Shown: piece by piece, positions 7,602 through 16,277 of the stretch | Position numbering within the stretch: position 1 is the first letter of the stretch | Layout of the letters: each line of letters opens with the position of its first letter | Assembly (NCBI RefSeq): GCF_006716305.1 | Contig: NZ_VFOU01000001.1 | Coordinates: 372,001 to 436,000 of the forward strand | DNA length: 64,000 nt | Reading direction: 5' to 3' | Source: Enteractinococcus coprophilus | GTDB lineage: Bacteria > Actinomycetota > Actinomycetes > Actinomycetales > Micrococcaceae | The notes under the pieces: model-generated | Seen by the model: the letters and a program-made list of their open reading frames with translations, nothing else | Databases searched by the model: none | Told to the model about the DNA's origin: nothing | Made by a program: the position numbers and the translations under genes

Positions 7602-8924
7602 TTATGCTGCGGCGGCCCAGGCGATGTCGATGGCCCCGAGGGGTGGGGGTGGGTCGCTGTTCCAGTGTTTGATCTCGGCCAGGGGTGGGCGGGTGTCCAC
7701 GGTGTAGGTGTGTCCGGTGGGGGTGGTGACGGTGAGTTCATCCACGGTGCCGGTGTAGGTCCAACCCCGATTTTCTTTGCGTTGGTTGCAGCGTTTGCAC
7801 AGTCCGGTGGCATTGTCCCAGCTGGTGGGCCCACCTTCGGCCCAGGGGTGGCGGTGATCGGCGTCCTGGACCGGGCTATTACACCACGGTGTGGCACAGA
7901 CATCGTCGCGGAGTCGCAGCATTTTGGTCAGATTCTTGGGGAAGTGGCGGCGCCGGGAATCCATGGCCACCAGTTGCCCATCGGTGGGTCGGGTGTAGAG
8001 CCGCCGTAAGAAGATGTTTGCGGCTGGGTCGGCTAGCCAGTCGGTGATCATCCCGGCCGGGACCGGGCCGTCGCCGGGCAACCAAGCCGGCAGGTCATCG
8101 GCCCCGAACAAGGTCGTGTCGTGCATGACGACGATGACTTCAGCCTGCACCCCGTTGGCGGTGGTTTGCCCGGTGAGTAACTCCACGAACAGATCGGTCA
8201 TCACCTGGTCTCGGGTCAACGGTGTGCCATCGGCATCCACGGCTTGGCCTTGGTCGAGGCGTTGGTTGGTGAGGCGCGTGAGCGTTTCCATCACGGCGGC
8301 CCCTTGGTGGGCGGGCAGCTCAGCGGTGACATACACCAGGCCATCCCCGGCGGGGTCTTTGCACACCCGGCGCCGGGATGTGTTCTCTGCGGCCCGGGCT
8401 TCGGCGGCGGCCCGATCTAACCGGTAGGCATGGCCCTGGATGAGCCGCCGCAATTGGGTGGTGGAGGCTTTGCCCAACCGGTGGGCAATCAAAGCATCGA
8501 TTGCCCGGCGGTGGGCATCAGACAGATGGAGGGTTTCCTGGGCGACCACCCGGGCATGAAATTCACTGACCCGACCCTCGGTCAGCGCCGCCAACGTATG
8601 GGGCAACACGGTGCACAGTGCCGTGGCCGTATGGGTCAACGCGGCCCCCACATATGGGGACTCGCCCCGAGCAAACCCGACTTCGGCCTCGATGCCCTTG
8701 CACCGCTCGGAGGTAGGGATCCGTAACGCGGCCTCGTCAGCATGCCGGTAGTCGACGAGTTTCGAGGTCGTCAAGGCCTGATCGCCCCGCAGCATCCGGG
8801 CGGCTTGTTCCACCAGTTGGAGCCGATCAATACAAGCTTCCGGGGACTCCGGGGCCGGTAACGAGCCCAGCACGGCCATCGCCCGCTGCACCACGTCTCC
8901 TGCGACCTCATCCCGTGTTTCCAT
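7602..8924 (-). CDS. DUF222 / 13E12-repeat HNH endonuclease
   Basis: A 440-residue protein with an N-terminal DUF222 region (about 10-290, helical, e.g. ELPAHQGAAVMETLTRL) and a C-terminal HNH nuclease. The nuclease has CATPWCNSPVQDADHRHPWAEGGPTSWDNATGLCKRCNQRKENRGW, here described by its key residues: zinc Cys pairs CX4C and CX2C and the DADH/H catalytic histidines. This family is repeated in actinobacterial genomes and its mobility and role are unclear. A second, divergent member lies at 45427-47085. A DnaA-box-like TTTTCCACA lies upstream in the sense direction. Confidence 0.9.
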   Translation of the reverse strand: METRDEVAGDVVQRAMAVLGSLPAPESPEACIDRLQLVEQAARMLRGDQALTTSKLVDYRHADEAALRIPTSERCKGIEAEVGFARGESPYVGAALTHTATALCTVLPHTLAALTEGRVSEFHARVVAQETLHLSDAHRRAIDALIAHRLGKASTTQLRRLIQGHAYRLDRAAAEARAAENTSRRRVCKDPAGDGLVYVTAELPAHQGAAVMETLTRLTNQRLDQGQAVDADGTPLTRDQVMTDLFVELLTGQTTANGVQAEVIVVMHDTTLFGADDLPAWLPGDGPVPAGMITDWLADPAANIFLRRLYTRPTDGQLVAMDSRRRHFPKNLTKMLRLRDDVCATPWCNSPVQDADHRHPWAEGGPTSWDNATGLCKRCNQRKENRGWTYTGTVDELTVTTPTGHTYTVDTRPPLAEIKHWNSDPPPPLGAIDIAWAAAA

Positions 8925-9004
8925 ACCCCAACCCTAGTCAGCCACACGGACACGATAAGAAAACGCAATGCGGTTGTGCACTACCACCACCCGCCACCAC
9001 ACAC

Positions 9005-9013
9005 TGTGGAAAA
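9005..9013 (-). promoter_or_regulatory. DnaA-box-like 9-mer upstream of the first HNH gene
   Basis: On the minus strand this reads TTTTCCACA, one mismatch from the consensus TTATCCACA. It lies about 80 nt upstream of the DUF222 gene start. The other DUF222 gene in the window has a perfect TTATCCACA in the same orientation upstream. Confidence 0.3.
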
Positions 9014-9065
9014 CCACCACAGACCGCGAAACTATCTGCTAGGCATGCTGGGTTATGCTGTGAAA

Positions 9066-10400
9066 GTGAGCACTATTTTCGCCGATATCACCCCGCTAAA
9101 GGTCAGCCGCGACTATCGCAGACTGTGGATCGGCAACTCGTTATCGGCCATTGGTACCCAGCTGACACTGGTCGCAGTGTCACTCGAGATTTTTGCCCTC
9201 ACCGGCTCCTCCGCCTATGTGGGATTACTGGGCGCATTTGCGCTGGTACCGCTGATCATCACAGGGCTCTACGGTGGCGCGATCGCCGATCACGTCGACC
9301 GGCGCAAAGTCGCCTTATACTCCGCGTTGGTACTGTGGCTCACCACTGTGGCAATTTGTCTGCATGCCTGGTTGGGCATCGAAAATATCTGGCTGCTCTA
9401 CGGTCTGATTGCGATTCATTCCGGCGCTTCGGGGATCAATCAACCAACACGAGGGGCGATTATTCCAGCACTGGTCGGCACGGAACTGCTCGCATCAGCC
9501 AATGCCTTGAACATGCTCTCCATGTCTATTTCGATGATGCTAGGGCCGCTACTTGCCGGTGGGCTGGTCGCGACGATCGGCTATTCGTGGACCTACACGA
9601 TTGATGCTGTCACATTTTTATTAACGCTCTATGCCGTCTATCGTCTACCGGCGCTGCCACCCGTCCATCCAGACGGAGAACCGGTCTCAGACCGGAAAGT
9701 TGGGCTGCGATCCGTTTGGGAAGGCTTCCAATTCTTGGCCACACGCAAGAATTTGCGGATGACGTTCATCCTGGACATCATCGCCATGGCAACGGCTTTC
9801 CCGCGCGCCGTCCTGCCGGCGATGGGTGTACTGATCATTGGTTCCAGCTATGCACAAGGGGTTGGCCGATCGACAGATGACCCTGCAGAACTCGTCACGG
9901 GATTGCTGCTCGCGGGTATTGCAGCTGGTGCATTTATCGCAGGCCTGTTCTCCGGCACGTTCACCCGCATCACCGCTCAAGGCAAAGCCGTCTACTGGTC
10001 GATTGTGGTCTGGGGTCTGTCCATCGCGCTGTTTGGGTTCTTCGGCTGGCTTGCCATTCGTAGCGCGGCCAGCGGCGAGCCTAGTCTGATGTTGCTGTGC
10101 GCTGCCGTGGCCATGCTCATGGTTGCGGGGGCGGCGGACTCGGTCTCGGGAATTTTCCGAAATACGATCCTGCAAACCGCGACACCCGATCATTTACGAG
10201 GACGGCTGCAAGGAGTCTTCATCGTTGTCGTTGCCGGTGGTCCAAGGGTCGGTGAAATGCTCACCGGCGCTGTCTCGGCTGGGATCGGCGAAGCCGTCAC
10301 CATGATGTTGGGCGGCCTGCTATGCGTCATCGCAGCAACGCTGGCCGTGCGGCTGGTCCCAGGATTTCTGCGCTACGACTCTCGGACCCCGGTCGCATAG
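9066..10400 (+). CDS. MFS transporter (EntS-like exporter)
   Basis: A 444-residue major facilitator protein with about 12 hydrophobic segments. The N-terminal LKVSRDYRRLWIGNSLSAIG and the loop GGAIADHVDRRKVALYS (motif A between TM2 and TM3) are typical of the MFS_3/EntS group, which export siderophores or drugs. The central loop (DGEPVSDRKVGLRSVWEGFQF) separates the two halves. The start is set at a GTG that follows a TATGCT -10 element by six nt, implying a leaderless message; upstream codons read as non-coding. No gene nearby defines the substrate. Confidence 0.85.
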   Translation: MSTIFADITPLKVSRDYRRLWIGNSLSAIGTQLTLVAVSLEIFALTGSSAYVGLLGAFALVPLIITGLYGGAIADHVDRRKVALYSALVLWLTTVAICLHAWLGIENIWLLYGLIAIHSGASGINQPTRGAIIPALVGTELLASANALNMLSMSISMMLGPLLAGGLVATIGYSWTYTIDAVTFLLTLYAVYRLPALPPVHPDGEPVSDRKVGLRSVWEGFQFLATRKNLRMTFILDIIAMATAFPRAVLPAMGVLIIGSSYAQGVGRSTDDPAELVTGLLLAGIAAGAFIAGLFSGTFTRITAQGKAVYWSIVVWGLSIALFGFFGWLAIRSAASGEPSLMLLCAAVAMLMVAGAADSVSGIFRNTILQTATPDHLRGRLQGVFIVVVAGGPRVGEMLTGAVSAGIGEAVTMMLGGLLCVIAATLAVRLVPGFLRYDSRTPVA

Positions 10401-10545
10401 TCAGCACAGCCGCATGATGTTCAGCTCACCCTCGGGTCATCAGAAAATTCTGGTGGCCCGCCACGGCATTTAAGTGGGCTCTGAGTGATGCTGAATATAG
10501 ATACCCTGTGGGGCATGTCTGCTGCGGGTGAAGCATTGTCCATCT

Positions 10546-10564
10546 TATACCCCTAGGGGGTATA
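10546..10564. promoter_or_regulatory. CsoR operator overlapping the csoR-copZ-copA promoter
   Basis: TATACCCCTAGGGGGTATA is a near-perfect palindrome matching the known actinobacterial CsoR box (TACCC..GGGTA core). It overlaps a TATAGT -10 element at 10561-10566, so bound apo-CsoR would block transcription and Cu(I) would relieve it. A weaker ATACCC..GGGGCAT match at 10501-10516 could be a second half-site. Confidence 0.85.
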
Positions 10565-10603
10565 GTAGCCGAGTGAGAGACCAGCTCAGATCAAGGGACC
10601 ATC

Positions 10604-10912
10604 ATGACGAAACAACAGTCAGACCACAACGCAGTGGGCTACACCGACGATAAAGCGGCTTACCTCAAGCGCTTGGCGCGCATCGAAGGCCAGGTACGGG
10701 GCATCAAACGCATGATCGAAAATGACGCGTACTGCATTGACGTGCTCACCCAGGTGTCCGCCGTCAATAAAGCACTGCATGCCCTGAGCTTGGGACTGGT
10801 TACCGACCATATGAACCACTGCGTCATCGATGCTGCGGCCTCGGGCGATGAAGCCGTCATCGAAGAAAAAGTTCAAGAGGTCTCGGCCACTATCGGCCGA
10901 CTTCTCCGCTAG
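10604..10912 (+). CDS. csoR: copper-sensing transcriptional repressor CsoR
   Basis: A 102-residue all-helical CsoR/RcnR repressor. The Cu(I) ligand set is present as Cys44 (AYCIDVLTQ), His69 and Cys73 (DHMNHC), i.e. the C-HX3C signature of CsoR. The LKRLARIEGQVRGIKRMIE helix is the family DNA/tetramer surface. It heads an operon with copZ and copA, and a CsoR palindrome covers its promoter. The ATG gives MTKQQSDHN; the spacing to copZ is 15 nt. Confidence 0.95.
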   Translation: MTKQQSDHNAVGYTDDKAAYLKRLARIEGQVRGIKRMIENDAYCIDVLTQVSAVNKALHALSLGLVTDHMNHCVIDAAASGDEAVIEEKVQEVSATIGRLLR

Positions 10913-10927
10913 GAAGGATAGCTATTC

Positions 10928-11143
10928 ATGGCACAAACCACGCTGAAACTCCAAGGACTTACCTGCCAGGGCTGCGTCGGCTCGGTCACCAAAGCTCTTT
11001 ACGGGCTGCCCGGCGTCACGGACGTCAACGTTGACCTGGTCGACGACGGGGTCTCAACCGCAACCGTGACCTCCAACCCGACACCATCTGCAGAGCAGTT
11101 CACCCAAACCATTACCGACGCCGGATACACCGTCGTCAACTAA
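10928..11143 (+). CDS. copZ: copper chaperone CopZ (HMA domain)
   Basis: A 71-residue single heavy-metal-associated domain with the Cu(I)-binding motif GLTCQGCVGSV (CX2C at about residues 13-16). It delivers Cu(I) to the downstream CopA ATPase and probably to CsoR. The AGGAAGGATAG ribosome-binding site lies directly before the ATG. It is co-transcribed with csoR and copA. Confidence 0.93.
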   Translation: MAQTTLKLQGLTCQGCVGSVTKALYGLPGVTDVNVDLVDDGVSTATVTSNPTPSAEQFTQTITDAGYTVVN

Positions 11144-11170
11144 CTTTCTCGTATCGACTCAAGGATCTTC

Positions 11171-13423
11171 ATGACAGCTGAAACCACCGACACCCGCGAA
11201 GTACAACTGGATATCTCAGGCATGTCCTGTGCCTCGTGTGTGGGGCGCGTGGAGAAGCAACTAGAAAAGATCGACGGCGTAGAGGCCTCGGTCAATCTGC
11301 CGCTGAATCAAGCCTTCATTAAGGTGCCGAGCGGGTTAGAAGATCAGATCTTGGTCGATGCCGTGTCCAAGGCCGGGTATGACGCCGTCATCCACGGCCA
11401 AGACCAGCCACAGAGCGCTGCGACTGATGAGGCGGAATCCGACCTCGAGGAGTCGAACGTCGATGACGCACCCGGGGCAGCAGAGCTGAAACCGCGGTTG
11501 ATTATTTCTGCAATCCTGACGGTTCCGCTCTTTCTGATTTCGATGTTCACCGCTTTCCAGTTCCCACACTGGGGCTGGGTGGCAATGGTGCTGTCACTAC
11601 CGGTGACATTCTGGGGCGGTTGGCCGTTTCACCGTGGTGCAGTCAAAGCTGCCCGGCACGGTGGCTCGACCATGGATACGCTCGTGTCGATCGGCGTGAC
11701 GGCAGCCTGGGTGTACTCAACCGTAGAGTTGTTGCTGGATCCCGGTATGACGCACATGGCCGGTTCACACGATCACTCGCTGTACTACGAGACGGCCGGT
11801 GTGGTCACCACGTTCCTCCTACTTGGACGATACCTTGAGGCTCGGGCTAAGAATCGGGCCAGTGAAGCGCTGCGGTCGTTGCTGAATTTGGCGGCCACGA
11901 AGGCGACCGTCGTCCGTGACGGCCAAGAGGTCATCATTGACGCGGCGGACCTGCACGTGGGGGAGGAATTTATTGTGCGCCCGGGCGAGAAGATCGCCAC
12001 CGACGGGTTTGTGGTGTCGGGGCACTCGGCTATCGACACCTCGCTGATTACCGGTGAATCCGTACCCGTAGAAGTATCGGAACACGATACCGTGACCGGC
12101 GCGACGATCAACACCTCGGGCCGACTCGTCGTCAAAGCCACCCGCACCGGCGCCGATACCACCCTGGCACAAATGGGTCAGCTCGTCTCCCGCGCCCAAT
12201 CCGAAAAAGCCCCGATTGCCCGCCTAGCCGACCGCATTTCGGCAGTCTTTGTGCCGATCGTCTTGCTCATTGCTGCGGTCACGCTCATCGGCTGGCTGAT
12301 CGCTGGCGACCCAGCTACCGCCTTCCGAGCTGCTGTCACCGTCCTGATTATCGCGTGCCCGTGTGCCCTCGGCCTGGCGACCCCCGTTGGCCTACTGGCC
12401 GGAACCGGTCGCGCTTCACAGCTGGGAATTCTCATTAGCGGGCCACAGGTCTTAGAGGACTCCCGCGGAGTCGACACCGTTGTGTTAGACAAAACCGGGA
12501 CCGTCACCAAAGGCGAAATGGCCGTTTCGAATGCACAAACCATGAATGGCCACCAGTCTCATGACGTCCTTGGGGCCGCCGCAGCCGTTGAACTGGGTTC
12601 CGAACACCCCATCGCCCAAGCCATCGTGGAAGCCGGGCGACAGCTTGGGGAGCTTTCAGAAGTGACCGAGTTCGAATCTACCGCGGGTGGTGGCGTCATC
12701 GGCACCGTTACCATGCACGGCACCAAACACCGCGTTGCAGCAGGCCGGTCAACCTTTATCACCCAGCAGGTCGGTGAACTCACCGATACGCAGCATCAGG
12801 CACTGGCCGATGCAGAAGCAGCCGGCGCCACGGCAATCTGGGTTGTCATCAACGGTGAGGTCGCCGGCATTATCTCACTGCAAGACCAAATCAAAGATAC
12901 CTCGGCTCCGGCTATTGCCGAACTCAAAGACCTGGGGATCACGCCGATCCTGCTGACCGGCGACAATGCATCAGTGGCCCGACAGGTCGCCGCCGAAGTC
13001 GGGATTGACCCAGAAAACGTCTTTGCCGGAGTCCGCCCGGAAGACAAGGTTGACAAGGTACAAGAGCTCCAAGCCGCTGGCAAGACTGTGGCTATGGTCG
13101 GTGACGGGATCAACGACGCTCCAGCATTAGCCCAGGCTGACCTGGGCATCGCGATGGGATCAGGAACCGATGTGGCGCGTGAAGCAGCCGATATCACCGT
13201 CATGGGTTCGTCGTTGACACAGGTCTCCCAGTCTCTGCAGTTGTCACGCAAGACCTTGAGCATTATTCGCACCAACCTGTTCTGGGCGTTCGCTTATAAC
13301 ACGGCTGGCATTCCGATCGCGGCCTTTGGGTTGTTGAACCCGATGTTCGCCGGTGCTGCGATGGCGGCATCTTCGGTGTTGGTGGTGCTCAACTCGCTAC
13401 GACTCACCCGCTTCGGACGCTAA
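11171..13423 (+). CDS. copA: Cu(I)-exporting P1B-type ATPase CopA
   Basis: A 750-residue copper efflux ATPase. Order of landmarks: one N-terminal HMA domain (GMSCASC, about 17-23), eight membrane segments, the actuator TGES loop (SLITGESVPV), the transmembrane CPC copper site (IIACPCALGLATP), the phosphorylation motif VVLDKTGTVTKGE, an HP motif (GSEHPIA) and the hinge MVGDGINDAPAL. It pumps Cu(I) out of the cytoplasm. It is the last gene of csoR-copZ-copA. A short decayed copy of its phosphorylation region is found downstream at 14438-14560. Confidence 0.96.
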   Translation: MTAETTDTREVQLDISGMSCASCVGRVEKQLEKIDGVEASVNLPLNQAFIKVPSGLEDQILVDAVSKAGYDAVIHGQDQPQSAATDEAESDLEESNVDDAPGAAELKPRLIISAILTVPLFLISMFTAFQFPHWGWVAMVLSLPVTFWGGWPFHRGAVKAARHGGSTMDTLVSIGVTAAWVYSTVELLLDPGMTHMAGSHDHSLYYETAGVVTTFLLLGRYLEARAKNRASEALRSLLNLAATKATVVRDGQEVIIDAADLHVGEEFIVRPGEKIATDGFVVSGHSAIDTSLITGESVPVEVSEHDTVTGATINTSGRLVVKATRTGADTTLAQMGQLVSRAQSEKAPIARLADRISAVFVPIVLLIAAVTLIGWLIAGDPATAFRAAVTVLIIACPCALGLATPVGLLAGTGRASQLGILISGPQVLEDSRGVDTVVLDKTGTVTKGEMAVSNAQTMNGHQSHDVLGAAAAVELGSEHPIAQAIVEAGRQLGELSEVTEFESTAGGGVIGTVTMHGTKHRVAAGRSTFITQQVGELTDTQHQALADAEAAGATAIWVVINGEVAGIISLQDQIKDTSAPAIAELKDLGITPILLTGDNASVARQVAAEVGIDPENVFAGVRPEDKVDKVQELQAAGKTVAMVGDGINDAPALAQADLGIAMGSGTDVAREAADITVMGSSLTQVSQSLQLSRKTLSIIRTNLFWAFAYNTAGIPIAAFGLLNPMFAGAAMAASSVLVVLNSLRLTRFGR

Positions 13424-13445
13424 ACACCGCACAGCGGTGGTGCCC

Positions 13446-14360
13446 TCACGTATCGAACTGCAACGATTCTTCATCGCTGACCGATAACGAGAGGACTGCT
13501 TCGGCGATCTGTTCGTGCTGCTCGATTGCATATTCGATACGCCGCAGCTGAGTAGCGACGTCGTCCTCACTGGCGTCTCCGACCAGGTCTACTTCAGCAA
13601 CGAGGAACAACCGGGAGGGACCAACATATTCCAGGTGCAAGTAGGTCACGCGTTCAATCTCGGGTTGCGCCAGCAATCGTCGACCAACCTGGTTCCGCAA
13701 TGCGGCCGAGGATGCCGCCCCCACCAGAAAGTGGCGACTGCGTTCGATCAGCACCAGGGCGACCACACCAAGCAGCACACCGATGGTGATCGAGCCCACG
13801 GCATCCCACACCGCGTTGCCGGTGAGTTGGTGCAGCCCGATGCTGCCGGCTGCGATGACCAGACCGACAAGTGCTGCGAAATCTTCAAAAACTACAGCAC
13901 GTAAAGTCGCATCCGAACTGCCGAAAATCAGGCGCAACGGTGACACCGCGATTTGCCGGGCCCGTCGTCGGACTTGGATGGTGGCTTGAGTAAAGGAGAT
14001 GCCTTCAAGTACGAAGGCGATCCCCAGCACCGCATACGCAACGCCCGGCGACTCCACCGGCCCGGGATTGGAAAGTTCCTGAATCCCGTGCATAACCGAA
14101 ACCACAGCGCCGACGGTGAAAATACCGAATGCGGCGATCAATGACCACACGTAGGCTTCTCGCCCGTAACCCAGCGGGTGGCGCTCGTCGCGTGGCTTGA
14201 CGGAGCGCTTATCAGCAATGATGAGAAAAATTTCGTTACCCGCATCCGACCACGAGTGTGCTGCCTCGGCGAGCATCGAAGCCGACCCCGTCAACGCGGC
14301 TGCTATCGATTTCGCGATCGCAACGAGCACATTGGCACAGAATGCAATCAAAACTGTCAT
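13446..14360 (-). CDS. cation diffusion facilitator family transporter
   Basis: A 304-residue CDF efflux protein with about six membrane segments. The zinc/divalent-metal site residues are visible in TM2 (SMLAEAAHSWSDAGNEIF, an HX3D pair) and in the later FEDFAALVGLVIA segment (D-x-x-x in place of the usual HX3D second pair). The cytoplasmic C-terminal domain (VTYLHLEYVGPSRLFLVAEVDL) is the CDF dimerisation fold. The second metal pair is FEDFA rather than HX3D, as in the group of CDF proteins with 'DHFA/EDxxA' variants, so the metal may be Mn, Fe or Zn. It converges on copA. Confidence 0.88.
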   Translation of the reverse strand: MTVLIAFCANVLVAIAKSIAAALTGSASMLAEAAHSWSDAGNEIFLIIADKRSVKPRDERHPLGYGREAYVWSLIAAFGIFTVGAVVSVMHGIQELSNPGPVESPGVAYAVLGIAFVLEGISFTQATIQVRRRARQIAVSPLRLIFGSSDATLRAVVFEDFAALVGLVIAAGSIGLHQLTGNAVWDAVGSITIGVLLGVVALVLIERSRHFLVGAASSAALRNQVGRRLLAQPEIERVTYLHLEYVGPSRLFLVAEVDLVGDASEDDVATQLRRIEYAIEQHEQIAEAVLSLSVSDEESLQFDT

Positions 14361-14437
14361 GTTGCTACTCTTAGCATGACGGCCTGGAGATTGCCCGGCG
14401 AGATCGCCGAGGTTCTATAGCACCGACCCGCCACTGC

Positions 14438-14560
14438 ATTGTGTTAGACAAAACTGACACTGTTACCAAAGGCGAAACGACTATTCCGGATCCGCTAACC
14501 ATCAGGAGTGCAGTCCCGGAGAATTTTGCTGATGACATCTGCCGTCACGCTGGGTTGTGA
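14438..14560 (+). pseudogene. fragment of a copA-type P-ATPase (phosphorylation site region)
   Basis: In one frame this reads IVLDKTDTVTKGETTI and continues to a TGA at 14558-14560. It closely matches the phosphorylation region of the intact copA (VVLDKTGTVTKGEMAV) at DNA level over roughly 45 bases near 12478-12525. The invariant DKTGT is changed to DKTDT, the flanks do not match an ATPase, and no start is present. This is a decayed partial duplicate or the last remnant of a second copper ATPase. Confidence 0.8.
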
Positions 14561-14898
14561 ATAGTCATTCGACTAAGTCATCGCAGCACTCGCCCCGACA
14601 ACCTGCCCTCCCGGCGGTCAGCGAGCTCGAGTCTACTGTCTGAGCATTACACCTCGGTCAGATTTATTGCCAACATAAAACGAGGGCCAGCCGAGTCTCG
14701 CCCCGGAACACTCGTTGATGCCGAGACGGCGGACATGATTCGCCCTACTCAACGCGACAATCACAGAGGTCTCGATGGCCGCATCTTCATCGCTGGCTGC
14801 GCTGAACTGCCATGTTTTTGAAACGGCTCGGCTGCTCACCCCTGGGCCGAGCTTTCAGCGCTCTCGGCCGCACCCTAAAACCTTCGGTTGCTCAATAC
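14561..14898. other. non-coding or decayed stretch
   Basis: No gene is supported here. A 68-codon minus-strand frame (14633-14839) ending WPSFYVGNKSDRGVMLRQ has no recognisable family and no ribosome-binding site, and could be another gene remnant like the copA fragment beside it. Confidence 0.4.
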
Positions 14899-14914
14899 TG
14901 TGACTTGTGTCACA
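14899..14914. promoter_or_regulatory. CRP/GlxR-like site TGTGA-N6-TCACA
   Basis: TGTGACTTGTGTCACA is a 16-bp match to the CRP/GlxR consensus, with 6-bp perfect arms TGTGAC/GTCACA. It lies about 90 nt upstream of the small GTG-initiated ORF at 15004, a distance compatible with activation of a promoter in between (GTATAT/TACTAT-like elements near 14974-14990). Confidence 0.5.
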
Positions 14915-15003
14915 ATGATCTGCACGTTTCGCCACGAAGCGCTACCGGACCAAAGCTCCAGTTCTGGACCGGGGTATATCTCAGTACTATCAGGGAGGGC
15001 ACC

Positions 15004-15171
15004 GTGCTGAAACTTATTGGCATCATCCTGACGATTTTCCCAACACCGCCAGGCAAACAGGCAGCAGTCCCAGACCTTCAAGGGTTTGCTACCTATAGCG
15101 ACCTCGGAACCATCACATCCGATCCGTGGACTGGATGGGTACTCCACGAGCACCCTCGTATCGACCCTTAA
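15004..15171 (+). CDS. 55-residue small ORF with strong ribosome-binding site
   Basis: A GTG preceded by GGGAGGG (14994-15000) opens a 55-codon frame. The peptide starts with a short hydrophobic stretch (LKLIGIILTIFPTPPG) and continues with a polar Trp/Asp-containing part (YSDLGTITSDPWTGW, HPRIDP). A CRP/GlxR-like site lies upstream. I do not recognise it; it may be a small membrane-associated peptide or a truncated gene. Confidence 0.4.
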   Translation: MLKLIGIILTIFPTPPGKQAAVPDLQGFATYSDLGTITSDPWTGWVLHEHPRIDP

Positions 15172-15252
15172 ACCGTCCCCATGTTTTACCAGTTCAACGC
15201 TCTGAATCGATGAGCACCCTGTTCCGAAAGGCTAGTAAAGCGTACGCAACCG

Positions 15253-16194
15253 TTACGGGTTCGTCGGCATAGTTCTAGCCCGTGCAGCGTTCGACAGACG
15301 ATCCACCATCCGCGCTGCAACCGCTGCAGTCCGATGATCATTATCAAGTCTCGGATTCAACTCCGCGATATCCGCATGAACCAACTTGCCGGATGCCGCG
15401 ACGTGATCAATCACCGCTGAAACCAAAGGCAACGGCACACCATATGCTGCCGGAGCACTTAGTCCCGGGGCCACGGCGGCGGGCAATACATCAAGGTCAA
15501 TGGTCAGATAGACGATATCGGTCTGCTCAAGCAGCTGTGCTACGGCCCGGCCTGCCTCACCAGGGTAGGTAATCCACCGGTCGTCTGTCATCCACCCGAT
15601 GCCCGCCTGCCGTGCCCGGCCGAATAAATCAGCCGTATTCGACGCCTCAGCAATCCCCATCGCGGTCACCAGAGTGTCGCGCCCCGCTTCGGCTTTCATA
15701 ATCTGAGCAAAGCCGGTGCCCGACGTCGCCAGCTCACCCGGACGATTATCAAAATGCGCATCCAGATTAATGATGCCCAGTCGTGCATCTGGGAACGCCG
15801 CACGCACACCCAAATACGACGCCCACGTGATCTCATGACCACCACCCAGTCCCACGGTCACGTGGTTCTGGGATAACAAGCCAGCTAGGTTCTCGCCGTA
15901 ACGCTGTTGTGCGTTTTCTAAATCTCCGTCGACGACGTCGATATCCCCGGCATCATAAAGCGGGATCGAGTGATGGACGGCGAACGAGCCTAACGCAGCA
16001 CGGATCGCAGCCGGGCCTTCGACCGCGCCGGGTTGCCCTTGATTCCGGCGCACTCCTTCATCCGACGCGAAACCCAAGAGCACCAACCCAGGCTGGGATG
16101 GGTCAACGATTTGGATGCGATTGTGCCAGCGGGCGTGTTCTGGACCTGCTCCGTCATCACGGCCGGACCAGTTCGGGAAAGAAAATTCTGTCAT
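15253..16194 (-). CDS. hutG: formimidoylglutamase (ureohydrolase family)
   Basis: A 313-residue arginase-fold hydrolase, probably cleaving N-formimidoyl-L-glutamate to glutamate and formamide in histidine degradation. Manganese-ligand motifs are GLGGGHEITWASY, INLDAHFD and LTIDLDVLPAAVAPG. The GGGHE form (in place of GGDH) and APGLSAPAAYGVPL are HutG signatures and separate it from the agmatinase-type gene at 47616. No other hut genes are adjacent. A TAAGCT -10-like element ends 7 nt before the ATG, suggesting a leaderless or very short 5' end. Confidence 0.88.
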   Translation of the reverse strand: MTEFSFPNWSGRDDGAGPEHARWHNRIQIVDPSQPGLVLLGFASDEGVRRNQGQPGAVEGPAAIRAALGSFAVHHSIPLYDAGDIDVVDGDLENAQQRYGENLAGLLSQNHVTVGLGGGHEITWASYLGVRAAFPDARLGIINLDAHFDNRPGELATSGTGFAQIMKAEAGRDTLVTAMGIAEASNTADLFGRARQAGIGWMTDDRWITYPGEAGRAVAQLLEQTDIVYLTIDLDVLPAAVAPGLSAPAAYGVPLPLVSAVIDHVAASGKLVHADIAELNPRLDNDHRTAAVAARMVDRLSNAARARTMPTNP

Positions 16195-16277
16195 GTTCTC
16201 CAGCTTAGAGCCCGGCGAGGTCTGCAGTGAAACCCCTCATGACAAGCCAACCTCACGCGATGAAGCCGCATTATCAT

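Noticed and set aside
13425-13439. CACCGC-ACA-GCGGTG hairpin between copA and the CDF gene
   Set aside because: Short stem without a T-tract on either strand; not a convincing terminator.
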